Shown here: positions 63,701-64,000 of the stretch, piece by piece
How positions within the stretch are numbered: position 1 is the first letter of the stretch
How the letters are laid out: each line of letters starts with the position of its first letter
Assembly (NCBI RefSeq): GCF_000002995.4
Contig: NW_025062478.1
Coordinates: 8,098,001-8,162,000 of the forward strand
Reading direction: 5' to 3'
Length of the DNA stretch: 64,000 nucleotides
Source: Brugia malayi
Taxonomy: Eukaryota > Nematoda > Chromadorea > Rhabditida > Onchocercidae
The notes under the pieces: model-generated
The model's database searches: none
What the model saw: only the letters and a program-made list of their open reading frames with translations
Told to the model about the DNA's origin: nothing
Translations under genes and position numbers: made by a program

Positions 63701-63859
63701 TTCTAAATCTGGAAACTCAGGAATGCCACCAAAATTGTTAATCTTCCCCCGTAAACAGTACTCTACTTCCATCGTTACAGCTCTAGAAACCTCAGAACGT
63801 ATACATTTCTGCTCTTCGGCAGAGGTCGATAACATTGCTTTAATTGCTCCATTAGCGAA
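60748..63859 (-). CDS. Cys-containing nematode protein of unknown function (5' partial)
   Basis: Not recognised. Six minus-strand exons chain in phase: 63859-63672, 63583-63447, 63170-63028, 61556-61471, 61146-61026 and 60873-60748, giving about 267 residues, with the N-terminus beyond the right edge. The first three are secure by composition and phase (EEQKCIRSEVSRAV, VEYCLRGKI, RLAFCNERKPERAETTRRC, HCNILKDCRSQVSEACQAQ, KATCECIENTRSELKKRL). The even Cys spacing and helical, charged segments suggest a secreted disulphide-bonded protein, but no signal peptide is visible. The last three encode DWIEVIDKALEKCLKKKPAG, GCRK and RFCGGVHCG with a stop. The link across the 1.47 kb intron uses AAT|GTTAAT, and exon 4 ends at TTAGT|GTTAGC; both donors are weak. 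Alternatively the first gene ends at the TGA (63003-63001) and the last three exons belong to another. Confidence 0.5.
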
Positions 63860-64000
63860 CTATAATTAATTCAGGTCATTCATACTATTCTTGAAATTCG
63901 ATTATCTAAAAGCTCCCATTCATAATTGCCCAGTTGAGCATTATTTAAGAAAAAAATTAGAAAACAAAAAAAAAAATGTGTTGATAGAAACTAAAAAACT

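Noticed and set aside
1..64000. CRISPR arrays, bacterial operons or integrated viral elements
   Set aside because: The window is intron-bearing nuclear DNA; no regularly spaced repeats, no long intronless bacterial-type genes and no reverse transcriptase, integrase or transposase motifs were seen.

Overview
The window is eukaryotic, AT-rich (roughly 70% A+T) and intron-dense, and it reads as a parasitic nematode of the spirurid/filarial type. The clues are short phase-conserving introns with T-rich ...TTTTCAG acceptors, acceptor-like sites a few bases upstream of several start codons (as expected for spliced-leader trans-splicing), and a typical nematode gene set: a TWK two-pore potassium channel, a kindlin/UNC-112 of about 717 residues and a tandem-repeat galectin. 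The species cannot be named from the sequence. All multi-exon models were assembled by hand from splice consensus, reading phase and family resemblance, and none is transcript-verified.

Layout, left to right. The 3' end of an unidentified plus-strand gene (8-106) is followed by adenylosuccinate synthetase (1640-4438), a p62/sequestosome-like autophagy receptor with PB1, ZZ, LIR-like and UBA elements (5630-9217), a SERINC/TMS membrane protein (10162-13691) and TMEM258, a small oligosaccharyltransferase-associated protein (14359-14922). A gene-poor stretch leads to a TWK channel (20548-26613, with possible alternative 3' exons to 27527). Mitochondrial ribosomal protein uS11m (minus, 28440-29795) is head-to-head with a tandem-repeat galectin (30225-33725). 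Kindlin/UNC-112 follows (36311-42019).

The right part switches to the minus strand: a NUDT14-like Nudix hydrolase (42914-44463) and a short-chain dehydrogenase locus (44945-49911). A CDK5RAP3 homologue (plus, 53436-56650) follows, and a Cys-containing nematode protein of unknown function (minus, 60748-63859) runs off the right edge.

The most interesting structure is the dehydrogenase locus. Three upstream exons encode the Rossmann NAD(P)-binding half. They are followed by two complete, paralogous sets of catalytic-half exons, both phase-compatible with exon 3. The nearer set has Phe at the catalytic Tyr position; the farther set keeps Tyr-x-x-x-Lys but has no 5' exons of its own. This suggests one locus that could make an active enzyme and a pseudoenzyme by alternative splicing, or else a 5'-truncated tandem duplicate. 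Other points of note are a second galectin domain with its H-x-N-x-R motif permuted to H-x-R-x-N, IDFG in place of IDWG motifs in CDK5RAP3, and alternative C-termini in the TWK channel and SERINC genes.

The genes are mainly housekeeping or cell-biological (purine synthesis, selective autophagy, N-glycosylation, mitochondrial translation, UFMylation, muscle attachment). They do not form a visible pathway cluster.
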